From positions 1 through 6,882 of the forward strand of contig JBILTL010000111.1 of NCBI GenBank assembly GCA_044371535.1: a stretch of 6,882 nucleotides of DNA, read 5' to 3'. Source of the DNA: CAIZGX01 sp044371535. GTDB taxonomy: Bacteria > Bacteroidota > Bacteroidia > Flavobacteriales_D > Sanyastnellaceae. The first letter of the stretch is position 1; the number at the start of each line of letters is the position of its first letter. Below the pieces are notes generated by a model, which was not told the origin of the DNA, searched no databases, and worked only from the letters and a program-made list of their open reading frames with translations. Positions 1 through 5,305 of this stretch are shown in pieces. The position numbers and the translations under genes were made by a program.

Positions 1-484
1 TACGTCAGCTGCTACAGTTGCGATTATGCCTGAAGCTGAAGAGTTCGACGTTGTTGTAAACATGTCAGACATTCGCAGAGATACTTACCGCGCAAGTGGA
101 GCTGGTGGACAGCACGTAAACAAAACTGAATCTGCCGTTCGTTTAACGCACATTCCAACAGGTGTTATTGTTGCTTGTCAGGAAGGAAGAAGTCAGCATG
201 AAAATATGGACAAGGCCATGACCATGCTTCGCTCAAGAATCTTCGAAGCGGAAGTGAATCGCAGACACGAAGAGCGTTCACGTATGCGAAAGTCTTTGGT
301 AAGTACTGGAGACCGAAGCGCGAAGATTCGCACGTACAATTATCCGCAAGGACGTGTGACCGATCACCGCATTAACTTAACCTTGTACAATTTGGATGCG
401 GCTATGAACGGCGAAATTTCTGAAGTGATAGAAGCATTGAAATTAGCAGAGAATACAGAAAAACTTAAGGAAGGAAATTCATAA
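1..484 (+). CDS. prfA: Peptide chain release factor 1, C-terminal part (5' end outside window)
   Basis: Release factor 1 reads UAA and UAG in the ribosomal A site and triggers hydrolysis of the finished peptide. The reading frame is already open at base 2 (residues TSAATVAI before the first in-frame Met at 26), so the gene starts upstream and only the C-terminal 160 residues are visible. The catalytic GGQ motif, inserted into the peptidyl-transferase centre, is encoded at 104-112 inside the conserved run SGAGGQHVNKTESAVRLTHI. RF1 rather than RF2 is indicated by the later segment IRTYNYPQGRVTDHRINLT; RF2 has a different sequence here. The PxT stop-codon-reading tripeptide would lie upstream and cannot be checked. 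The stop TAA is at 482-484, one base before pyrF, so the two are almost certainly co-transcribed. No truncation or odd residue is seen in the visible part. Confidence 0.97.
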   Translation, partial: TSAATVAIMPEAEEFDVVVNMSDIRRDTYRASGAGGQHVNKTESAVRLTHIPTGVIVACQEGRSQHENMDKAMTMLRSRIFEAEVNRRHEERSRMRKSLVSTGDRSAKIRTYNYPQGRVTDHRINLTLYNLDAAMNGEISEVIEALKLAENTEKLKEGNS

Positions 485-485
485 G

Positions 486-1271
486 ATGAATAAGGCAAAA
501 TTGGTAGAGCTCATTCGTTCAAGAAAAAGTTTCTTGTGCGTTGGATTGGATACAGACCCCTCGAAGCTTCCAGCGGGTGTTAGCGCGCTTGAATTCAATA
601 AGGCGATTATTGACGCGACAAGAGAGTTTGCGGTGTCTTATAAGCCTAATTTGGCGTTTTACGAAGCCATGGGAAGACAGGGTTGGGATATACTTGAGGA
701 AACCGTTGAATATATCGGAAACGAGCACTTCACCATAGCAGATGCTAAACGCGGAGACATTGGAAACACCTCAAGCTATTACGCGAAAGCATTTTTTGAA
801 ACCTACGGATTCGATAGCATTACGGTCGCTCCTTATATGGGCAAAGACAGCGTTTCGCCATTCTTGCAATTTCAAGACAAGTGGGCAATAGTATTGGCTC
901 TTACTTCAAACGAAGGCTCGAAAGATTTTCAAACACAGAAAATAGGAGAGGAGTATCTTTTTGAAAAAGTACTTCGCGATGTGGCTTCATGGGGAACCGA
1001 TGAGAACACGATGTTCGTAGTTGGCGCAACCAAAGCGGAAAGCCTAGCGCAAATTCGTCAAATTATTCCAAATCACTTCTTGCTTGTTCCAGGCGTTGGT
1101 GCACAAGGCGGTAGCTTGCAAGATGTTGTTAAGTACGGAATGAATAACGAAGTTGGATTGTTAGTGAACGCCAGTCGTTCGATCTTGTACGCTTCATCTG
1201 GCGCAGATTACGCTAGCGCTGCTGCTGCCGAAGCGAAGAAGATGCAAGAGGAAATGGCGGTTTATTTATAA
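486..1271 (+). CDS. pyrF: Orotidine-5'-phosphate decarboxylase (group 2 type)
   Basis: A cytoplasmic TIM-barrel enzyme that decarboxylates OMP to UMP, the last step of de novo pyrimidine synthesis. The 261-residue product has the family signature IADAKRGDIGNTS, whose catalytic Asp-x-Lys-x-x-Asp set is D86, K88 and D91 (codons 741-758). Other matching landmarks are the N-terminal strand CVGLDTDP (18-25), KPNLAFYE (53-60), VGATKAE (179-185), the phosphate-loop region PGVGAQGG (202-209) and NASRSILY (228-235). The length and the VGATKAE/PGVGAQGG wording fit the longer group 2 enzymes rather than the E. coli-like form. ATG at 486 lies one base after the prfA stop. A purine-rich AAGGAAGG at 467-474 sits 11 bases upstream and could act as a weak ribosome binding site. 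The last two codons are overlapped on the other strand by the end of the toxin gene. All key residues are present. Confidence 0.97.
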   Translation: MNKAKLVELIRSRKSFLCVGLDTDPSKLPAGVSALEFNKAIIDATREFAVSYKPNLAFYEAMGRQGWDILEETVEYIGNEHFTIADAKRGDIGNTSSYYAKAFFETYGFDSITVAPYMGKDSVSPFLQFQDKWAIVLALTSNEGSKDFQTQKIGEEYLFEKVLRDVASWGTDENTMFVVGATKAESLAQIRQIIPNHFLLVPGVGAQGGSLQDVVKYGMNNEVGLLVNASRSILYASSGADYASAAAAEAKKMQEEMAVYL

Positions 1272-1559
1272 TTTATCTTCCGGATTTCTTCTGAAATGAA
1301 AAACGGATAATACGATTATTTCGTCATTGGGGAGAACCTCAAAAATAACTGCAAAAGGAAATTTGTTTATCACGGCCTCCCTAATATTCTTGAATTTAAC
1401 AGGGAAAAGAAGTGGATTGGACTCGATTATTTCTAGAATTGAAAAGACTTCCTTAGTGAAGGAAGTTGCTAAATTAATTTGGTTGTTCTCATAGTAATCT
1501 CGAGCATTTTCGATTTCTTGAAATGCTTTTTCTAATATAACTATTTGAAATTTTTTCAT
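1266..1559 (-). CDS. ParE/RelE-superfamily toxin of a type II toxin-antitoxin pair
   Basis: The 97-residue product has the size and pattern of RelE/ParE-fold plasmid-stabilisation toxins. It has a helical N-terminal half with ENARDYYENN (17-26) and the typical SNPLLFP turn (47-53). It ends in a beta-rich region that finishes with VLSVFHFRRNP (83-93), the usual 'vxxvxHxrr+P' close of the family. RelE members cleave mRNA at the ribosome, while ParE members poison DNA gyrase. The sequence alone does not decide which applies, though the ARDYYE and HFRRNP wording is closer to ParE-type entries. The gene follows its antitoxin with an 8-base gap, so the two share a transcript. Its stop (1266-1268) lies inside pyrF, and its last Leu codon is the reverse complement of the pyrF stop. 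The coding DNA looks AT-richer than pyrF, consistent with acquisition. Confidence 0.85.
   Translation of the reverse strand: MKKFQIVILEKAFQEIENARDYYENNQINLATSFTKEVFSILEIIESNPLLFPVKFKNIREAVINKFPFAVIFEVLPNDEIIVLSVFHFRRNPEDKL
1447..1466. other. Perfect 8-bp hairpin inside the toxin gene
   Basis: ACTTCCTT at 1447-1454 and AAGGAAGT at 1459-1466 are exact inverted copies around a 4-base loop (AGTG). The element lies in the toxin coding region, at codons for about residues 32-38. Neither strand shows a long T run after it (minus strand: CTTTTC), so it does not look like a full terminator. It could pause RNA polymerase or structure the toxin mRNA, or it could be chance. Confidence 0.45.
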
Positions 1560-1567
1560 TGAAAAAA

Positions 1568-1795
1568 TTAGATCTCGCCTAGTTTTTTCTTCGCTTCAGC
1601 TAATGAAAGCCTGGACTCAGCGCCAGCTTGATACTGCACAGATCGTTGTATCATTTCTTCTTGATCTTTTTGTGAAAGCATACTAGAATTGTTCTCGCGG
1701 TATACTTCAAGCAATTTGAATACTACTTCAAGAACCTTACTATCGGCTTCTTCTATATATTCATGAACTTTCGTTCTTAGCGCAGCTGTTGTCAT
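1568..1795 (-). CDS. Antitoxin partner of the ParE/RelE-type toxin
   Basis: A 75-residue, highly charged, probably all-helical protein lying directly upstream of the toxin in the same direction, which is the standard antitoxin-first order. The N-terminal part (MTTAALRTKVHEYIEEADSK, then VLEVVFKLLEVY) resembles the short antitoxins often paired with ParE/RelE-like toxins in Bacteroidota. The C-terminal tail (SRLSLAEAKKKLGEI, 61-75) is the type of short helix that wraps the toxin. No recognisable DNA-binding ribbon or helix-turn-helix motif stands out, so autoregulation is likely from family habits but not shown. ATG at 1793-1795 was chosen as the first Met giving the conserved-looking MTTAALR start. 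The role is inferred mainly from pairing with the toxin, and to a lesser degree from its own sequence. Confidence 0.78.
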   Translation of the reverse strand: MTTAALRTKVHEYIEEADSKVLEVVFKLLEVYRENNSSMLSQKDQEEMIQRSVQYQAGAESRLSLAEAKKKLGEI

Positions 1796-1806
1796 AAAAT
1801 CATTGT

Positions 1807-1829
1807 ATTATAATCTAATCTAATTAATT
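1807..1829 (-). promoter_or_regulatory. Candidate promoter/operator of the toxin-antitoxin operon
   Basis: Upstream of the antitoxin ATG, the minus strand reads TATAAT (1812 down to 1807), 11 bases before the start codon. It is preceded by tandem five-base units, seen on the plus strand as TAATC, TAATC, TAATT at 1811-1825, and then AATT. Short AT-rich iterated or palindromic units at the start codon are where antitoxin-toxin complexes usually bind. There is no good Bacteroidota TAnnTTTG box, and no -35-like element at a suitable distance, so the promoter assignment is weak. Confidence 0.25.
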
Positions 1830-1887
1830 TTTTCGGAAGGGCACAAGTTTTAGATCTGAAATATTTTTAAAAGCAGAAGTGCCAAAA

Positions 1888-1918
1888 AAAATGGCGGTCT
1901 TTTTATAACCGCCATTTT
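1888..1918 (-). terminator. Intrinsic terminator downstream of the lipoprotein gene
   Basis: A perfect 11-bp inverted repeat, AAAATGGCGGT at 1888-1898 and ACCGCCATTTT at 1908-1918, is separated by a 9-base loop. Read on the minus strand, the hairpin is followed by a run of seven T (complement of A at 1884-1890), the classic Rho-independent form. It lies about 20 bases after the stop of the lipoprotein gene, so it closes that transcript. On the plus strand only four T follow, so activity in that direction would be weaker. It also insulates the toxin-antitoxin pair from transcription coming from the right. The rest of the 1796-1937 spacer holds no gene that I can support. Confidence 0.88.
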
Positions 1919-1937
1919 AAGTTCTGAAAAAAAAAGT

Positions 1938-2516
1938 TTATTTAGAAAGATAAACATCTCCCGAAAGCTTTCCGCTGAAAGCTTTCCATTCACCATAAGC
2001 GTTGTAGCTATGTCCAATAACTCGATCTTGATTTTCGTCCATTTCAGGACAGTCTGTAAAATAAATGGTGAAGAATCCATCCCATTTGTCGTCACCTGGT
2101 TCTCTTAGAATTATTTTGTAAGCTCTTTGATTGCCTCCACATTCTCCGTCCCCTTGCCTGTCGTCTTCCATGATGGTTCCAGAAACTGGACGTCTGTTGC
2201 TTCCTGCAATGTTATAACCAGTAGCGATATTTCCTTGAATGTTTTCAATAACGACAGTCAATTTCTTATCACGTAAATTTCCTTTCCAAGAACCTAAAAT
2301 GTAGGAGTATTTGGGATTAACGGAAGATGATACATTTTGTGAATCATCCTTTGGGGTATCGTTGTTGCTCTTTTCGGTTTCTGGTTGCTTTGCATTTGCA
2401 TTAGTCGAAGAAGGGGCTGCCGGCGACGGTGTTGAATTTTCGTTTCCGCAAGAGAAAAGAGTTCCTGTGATTAATGCCGATGCGATGAGTGTTTTTAGTT
2501 TCATTTTCATTTTCAT
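1938..2516 (-). CDS. Exported lipoprotein of unknown function
   Basis: I do not recognise a named family. The 192-residue product starts with a lysine-rich segment, a hydrophobic stretch (TLIASALITGT, 9-19) and a lipobox LFSC-G, so Cys23 should be lipidated and the protein membrane-anchored. Residues 26-66 form a low-complexity linker rich in Ser, Pro, Asn, Thr and Lys. From about residue 69 a compact, probably beta-rich domain begins (YILGSWKGNLRDKKLTVVIE), running to the C-terminus at YLSK. It contains just two cysteines, C126 (GECGG) and C156 (TDCPE), which could form a disulfide outside the cytoplasm. Three in-frame ATGs occur at the start (2514-2516, 2508-2510, 2502-2504), created by a repeated hexamer; all give a workable signal peptide. 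The gene lies 16 bases after the upstream exported-protein gene and before a strong terminator, so it is likely the last gene of that transcript. Confidence 0.82.
   Translation of the reverse strand: MKMKMKLKTLIASALITGTLFSCGNENSTPSPAAPSSTNANAKQPETEKSNNDTPKDDSQNVSSSVNPKYSYILGSWKGNLRDKKLTVVIENIQGNIATGYNIAGSNRRPVSGTIMEDDRQGDGECGGNQRAYKIILREPGDDKWDGFFTIYFTDCPEMDENQDRVIGHSYNAYGEWKAFSGKLSGDVYLSK
1963..1987. repeat. Two copies of palindrome GAAAGCTTTC
   Basis: The 10-bp perfect palindrome GAAAGCTTTC occurs at 1963-1972 and 1977-1986, with centres 14 bp apart, and each copy is followed by C (an 11-bp direct repeat). Both lie in the 3' end of the lipoprotein gene, encoding the region around KAFSGKLSG. 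The copies are read in different phases, so the DNA repeat does not reflect a protein repeat. Confidence 0.6.
2499..2516 (-). repeat. Three tandem ATGAAA hexamers forming the start of the lipoprotein gene
   Basis: On the plus strand TTTCAT occurs three times without interruption. On the minus strand this gives ATGAAA three times, encoding Met-Lys-Met-Lys-Met-Lys and offering three in-frame start codons. The unit is six bases, so gain or loss of a copy would keep the frame and only change the N-terminal length by two residues. A run of seven A lies just before the first ATG. Confidence 0.9.
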
Positions 2517-2532
2517 TTTTTTCTTATTTGAA

Positions 2533-3045
2533 TTATTTGTAGAAGTAATGCTCCATCCAATGTCCCCACTCAGAATACCAAACCAACTCTTTTTTAGAAG
2601 TAATGAGCACGAAGATGTGTGGCTGATTGCTTATTGAAAAGGTGAAGATGTAATTCCCTTCCTCGTCTAACTCAATGTGCTCAACGTCAATAGGAGTGAT
2701 CTCTTTAGTTTTTAGATCATTAATGGTAATCGTTCCTTCATTGTACATGGGGTCGTTCAAATGAATCTCGATTTTTATTTTAGTCGAAGCGGCTTTCTTT
2801 GCCTCACACGCATATTCCCCAGTGTAGTTGTAATACAAGTCTTGTCCTTCGTTACAAGTCTGCGTTTGGAAAACGATGTATTCAGTTATTCCTTTTTGAA
2901 TGGGATGATCAGAGCCATAAGAAGGCGTTGCGGGTTCTTCGTATTCAGATTCTTGGTATTCTTCAGAAACACCTTCTGTATCATCTTGAGCAATACTTGC
3001 AAAAGAAATCATTAAAAAGAGAGACAGTAAAAATGATAATTTCAT
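2533..3045 (-). CDS. Secreted or periplasmic protein of unknown function
   Basis: No known family is recognised. I place the start at the ATG 3043-3045, giving 170 residues, because the product then begins with a clean signal peptide (MKLSFLLSLFLMISFASIAQ) with likely cleavage at S-I-A|Q. The frame stays open up to an ATG at 3096, but that would add 17 polar residues in front of the signal and run through the candidate promoter. The mature protein begins with an acidic linker (DDTEGVSEEYQESEYEEP, 21-38). It continues as a mixed domain rich in alternating hydrophobic strands (KIKIEIHL, EGTITIND, YIFTFSI, IFVLITSKKELVWY) and ends in WGHWMEHYFYK. Its only two cysteines, C64 and C80, could pair. 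No lipobox is present. The lipoprotein gene follows after 16 bases, which suggests the two are made together and act in the same extracytoplasmic place. Confidence 0.75.
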   Translation of the reverse strand: MKLSFLLSLFLMISFASIAQDDTEGVSEEYQESEYEEPATPSYGSDHPIQKGITEYIVFQTQTCNEGQDLYYNYTGEYACEAKKAASTKIKIEIHLNDPMYNEGTITINDLKTKEITPIDVEHIELDEEGNYIFTFSISNQPHIFVLITSKKELVWYSEWGHWMEHYFYK

Positions 3046-3064
3046 ATTGAACTTGATTTGTTTG

Positions 3065-3097
3065 TGAATATACATATTATTGGAAAACGTAATCAAA
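3065..3097 (-). promoter_or_regulatory. Candidate Bacteroidota-type promoter for the exported-protein pair
   Basis: On the minus strand TTTG (complement of 3094-3097) is followed, 21 bases on, by TATATTCA (complement of 3065-3072). The Bacteroidota consensus is TTTG near -33 and TAnnTTTG near -7. The first box is exact and the second matches at TA and TT but not the last two bases. The spacing is compatible, and the implied start of transcription falls shortly before the ATG at 3045. Its position after the acetyltransferase stop suggests the exported pair can be transcribed apart from the peptidase operon. Confidence 0.35.
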
Positions 3098-3109
3098 TTA
3101 AGATCTGAT

Positions 3110-3661
3110 TTACCCTTGGTATTCTTTCACCATGCAAAAGGTCTTAAAACCACTAACCACACGCTCGTCATAAACCCGAAAGCCAATGCGCTCATAGATG
3201 CGCTTATTTTTTTCTACGGTTGTTTCAACCAAGATGGGCAATTGTTTTTCTTGTTGAAATTGAAATAAAGCATTGCGTAATTCGAAAATAGCGCCCTGTC
3301 CACGCGCAGATTTCCGCACAGCTAAATAACTGCAATAAATATAATTTGGCCATATTGCGTGGAAGGCCGCAACTTCCTGTTTTCGACGCCAAACACGCGG
3401 CAACCGAAAGGGCCCAATAGCAAAGAGTATCACAAGCAGTTGAATAAATAAAGAGGGTGATTTTTTGTTCTTCTGTTCGAAAAACAAAATCACACCTTCA
3501 CCCGATTGATCAACGTATACGCCTTTATTTTTGCTTGCTTCAGAATGAAGCAACTGGGTAATAAGTTTCACCTTAAAACTAAAGAAGCCCTTATCGCCAA
3601 CCGTAAATATAACAGACGGATTGTCGACAAGGGTTTCTTTTATAATTTCAAATGCATCCAC
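3110..3661 (-). CDS. GNAT-family N-acetyltransferase, substrate unknown
   Basis: A 183-residue protein whose C-terminal half carries the acetyl-CoA-binding pattern of GNAT enzymes. A strand, YCSYLAV (109-115), leads into the pyrophosphate-binding loop RKSARGQGAI (116-125). Later, PILVETTVEKNKRIYERIGF (142-161) is the typical motif B, with Asn152, Tyr156 and the closing GF. The loop has R-x-x-G but Ile125 where Gly or Ala is more usual. The N-terminal half is less typical: a short hydrophobic stretch (LFIQLLVILFAIG, 71-83) is followed by basic residues, perhaps a buried helix or an acceptor pocket. The start is GTG at 3659-3661; there is no Met codon nearby and the frame closes four codons upstream at the dehydrogenase stop. 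With only 12 bases between them, it is likely the third gene of the peptidase/dehydrogenase operon. The acceptor substrate cannot be read from the sequence. Confidence 0.85.
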   Translation of the reverse strand: MDAFEIIKETLVDNPSVIFTVGDKGFFSFKVKLITQLLHSEASKNKGVYVDQSGEGVILFFEQKNKKSPSLFIQLLVILFAIGPFRLPRVWRRKQEVAAFHAIWPNYIYCSYLAVRKSARGQGAIFELRNALFQFQQEKQLPILVETTVEKNKRIYERIGFRVYDERVVSGFKTFCMVKEYQG

Positions 3662-3673
3662 AAGCCTTATTGT

Positions 3674-5302
3674 TTAGGCATTCCAAGGGTATGTGTAATG
3701 TGCTGGTGTTACAAAAGTTTCTTTAATGGTGCGCGGAGAAACCCAACGCAACAAGTTTAAATAAGATCCTGCTTTGTCGTTGGTTCCACTTCCACGAGCA
3801 CCACCAAACGGCTGCTGTCCTACAACTGCGCCCGTTGGCTTATCGTTAATGTAGAAGTTACCGGCTGCGTTTTCCAACACACGCATCGCTTGGTCAATCG
3901 CATAGCGATCTTTAGAAATAACGGCTCCTGTTAATGCGTAGTCGCTGGTTTCGTTCACCAAATGCAAGGTGTCTGCCCACAACTCATCTTCGTAAACATA
4001 AAGGGTTACAACAGGACCGAATATCTCTTCTTCCATGGTGCGGAACTTCGGATTGGTAGTCACCACAACCGTTGGATCAACGAAGTATCCAACTGAATCG
4101 TCGTAGGTTCCACCTGCGATAATTTCAGCGTCGCTTTGCGTCTTTATGTATTCGATATATCCTTTGATTTTATCAAATGATCTGCGGTCAATAACGGCGT
4201 TCACGAAATTGGTAAAGTCTTCCGGACTTCCAACGGTGATAGCCTTCAAGTCGCTAATTAATTTCTCTTTCACCGCTGGCCACATTGAGCGGGGAATATA
4301 GCTTCGGCTTGCTGCAGAACATTTCTGTCCTTGAAACTCGAATGCGCCACGCACAATAGCCGTAGCAACTTCTTCCGCATTTGCAGACGGATGAGCAACA
4401 ATGAAGTCTTTTCCACCTGTTTCTCCAACAATACGCGGATAAGTTCTGTATTTGTCTAAGTTGCTTCCAATCTCTTTCCACAAGTGCTTGAATACAGCGG
4501 TAGATCCAGTGAAGTGAAGCCCTGCGAAATCTCTGTGCGAGAAGACTACATCTCCAGCAACAGGTCCGTCAACGGTAATCATGTTAATTACGCCGTCTGG
4601 TAATCCAGCATCACGGAACAATTCCATAATCACATGCGCACTGTACACTTGCGTATCTGCAGGCTTCCACACGCACACATTACCCATCATAGCTGCACTA
4701 GCAGGCAAGTTTCCTGCAATAGCCGTGAAGTTGAATGGAGTAATAGCGAAAACGAATCCTTCTAACGGACGATATTCTAAACGGTTCCACATACCCGGTT
4801 GAGAACCTGGTTGCTCGTTATAAATCTGTTGCATATACAACACATTGAAACGAAGGAAATCGATGAACTCACATGCCGCATCTATTTCAGCTTGATGTGC
4901 ATTCTTTCCTTGTCCCAACATAGTTGCAGCATTCATGCGGTCTCTGTATGGCCCAGCCAATAAATCTGCTGCACGAAGGAAGATCGCTGCACGATGTTCC
5001 CAAGGCAATTGACCCCAACGCTCACGTGCTGCTAACGCGGTATCAATGGCTTCAATCACGTGGTCTTTCGTCCCGCGATTCAAATAGCCCAATACTTTCG
5101 CGTGTTCTTGCGGTGAAGTAAGCGCAAGCTTTTCTTCTGTGCGAATCAATTCAGATCCGATATACATGGGAACATCAATAGGTTCCTGATTGTACATTTT
5201 TTTGTACATGGCTGAAAGCGATGCACGCTCTGCACTTCCGGGTGCATATCCTTTTACAGGTTCGTTAACAGGAAGTGGTACTTGAAATACTCCTTTAGGC
5301 AT
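3674..5302 (-). CDS. pruA: L-glutamate gamma-semialdehyde (1-pyrroline-5-carboxylate) dehydrogenase
   Basis: An NAD-dependent aldehyde dehydrogenase that oxidises glutamate semialdehyde, the open form of P5C, to glutamate. This is the second step of proline breakdown and also drains arginine and ornithine catabolism. The 542-residue length fits the monofunctional group 1 enzymes, which resemble the eukaryotic form and are not fused to proline dehydrogenase. Landmarks in order are ITPFNFTAIAGN with N191, VWKPAD with K213 for the cofactor, FTGST (264-268), GETGGKDF with general base E294, FQGQKCSAASR with catalytic Cys328 (codon 4319-4321), EEIFGPVV (425-432) and GQQPFGGARGSGTNDKAG near the end. 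The start MPKGVFQVPLPVNEPVKGYAPGS matches the family N-terminus. The ATG is three bases after the peptidase stop, so translation is probably coupled. No proline dehydrogenase gene is in the window. Confidence 0.96.
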   Translation of the reverse strand: MPKGVFQVPLPVNEPVKGYAPGSAERASLSAMYKKMYNQEPIDVPMYIGSELIRTEEKLALTSPQEHAKVLGYLNRGTKDHVIEAIDTALAARERWGQLPWEHRAAIFLRAADLLAGPYRDRMNAATMLGQGKNAHQAEIDAACEFIDFLRFNVLYMQQIYNEQPGSQPGMWNRLEYRPLEGFVFAITPFNFTAIAGNLPASAAMMGNVCVWKPADTQVYSAHVIMELFRDAGLPDGVINMITVDGPVAGDVVFSHRDFAGLHFTGSTAVFKHLWKEIGSNLDKYRTYPRIVGETGGKDFIVAHPSANAEEVATAIVRGAFEFQGQKCSAASRSYIPRSMWPAVKEKLISDLKAITVGSPEDFTNFVNAVIDRRSFDKIKGYIEYIKTQSDAEIIAGGTYDDSVGYFVDPTVVVTTNPKFRTMEEEIFGPVVTLYVYEDELWADTLHLVNETSDYALTGAVISKDRYAIDQAMRVLENAAGNFYINDKPTGAVVGQQPFGGARGSGTNDKAGSYLNLLRWVSPRTIKETFVTPAHYTYPWNA

Positions 5303-5305
5303 ATC

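Noticed and set aside
1850..2095. Minus-strand open frame of 81 codons overlapping the lipoprotein 3' end
   Set aside because: It runs out of frame through the lipoprotein C-terminus and straight across the terminator hairpin, and shows no family features.
2311..2637. Plus-strand open frame of 108 codons opposite the lipoprotein and secreted-protein genes
   Set aside because: It is antisense to two genes with clear export signals, has no recognisable domain, and its hydrophobic stretch arises from the complement of Lys/Met-rich and signal-peptide codons.
3046..3096. Longer N-terminus for the secreted protein (ATG at 3094-3096)
   Set aside because: It would place 17 polar residues before a clean signal peptide and overlap the candidate promoter; the ATG at 3043-3045 is better.
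3095..3115. Short inverted repeat AATCA/TGATT after the acetyltransferase stop as a terminator
   Set aside because: The stem is only five A/T-rich pairs with no T run after it, too weak to call.
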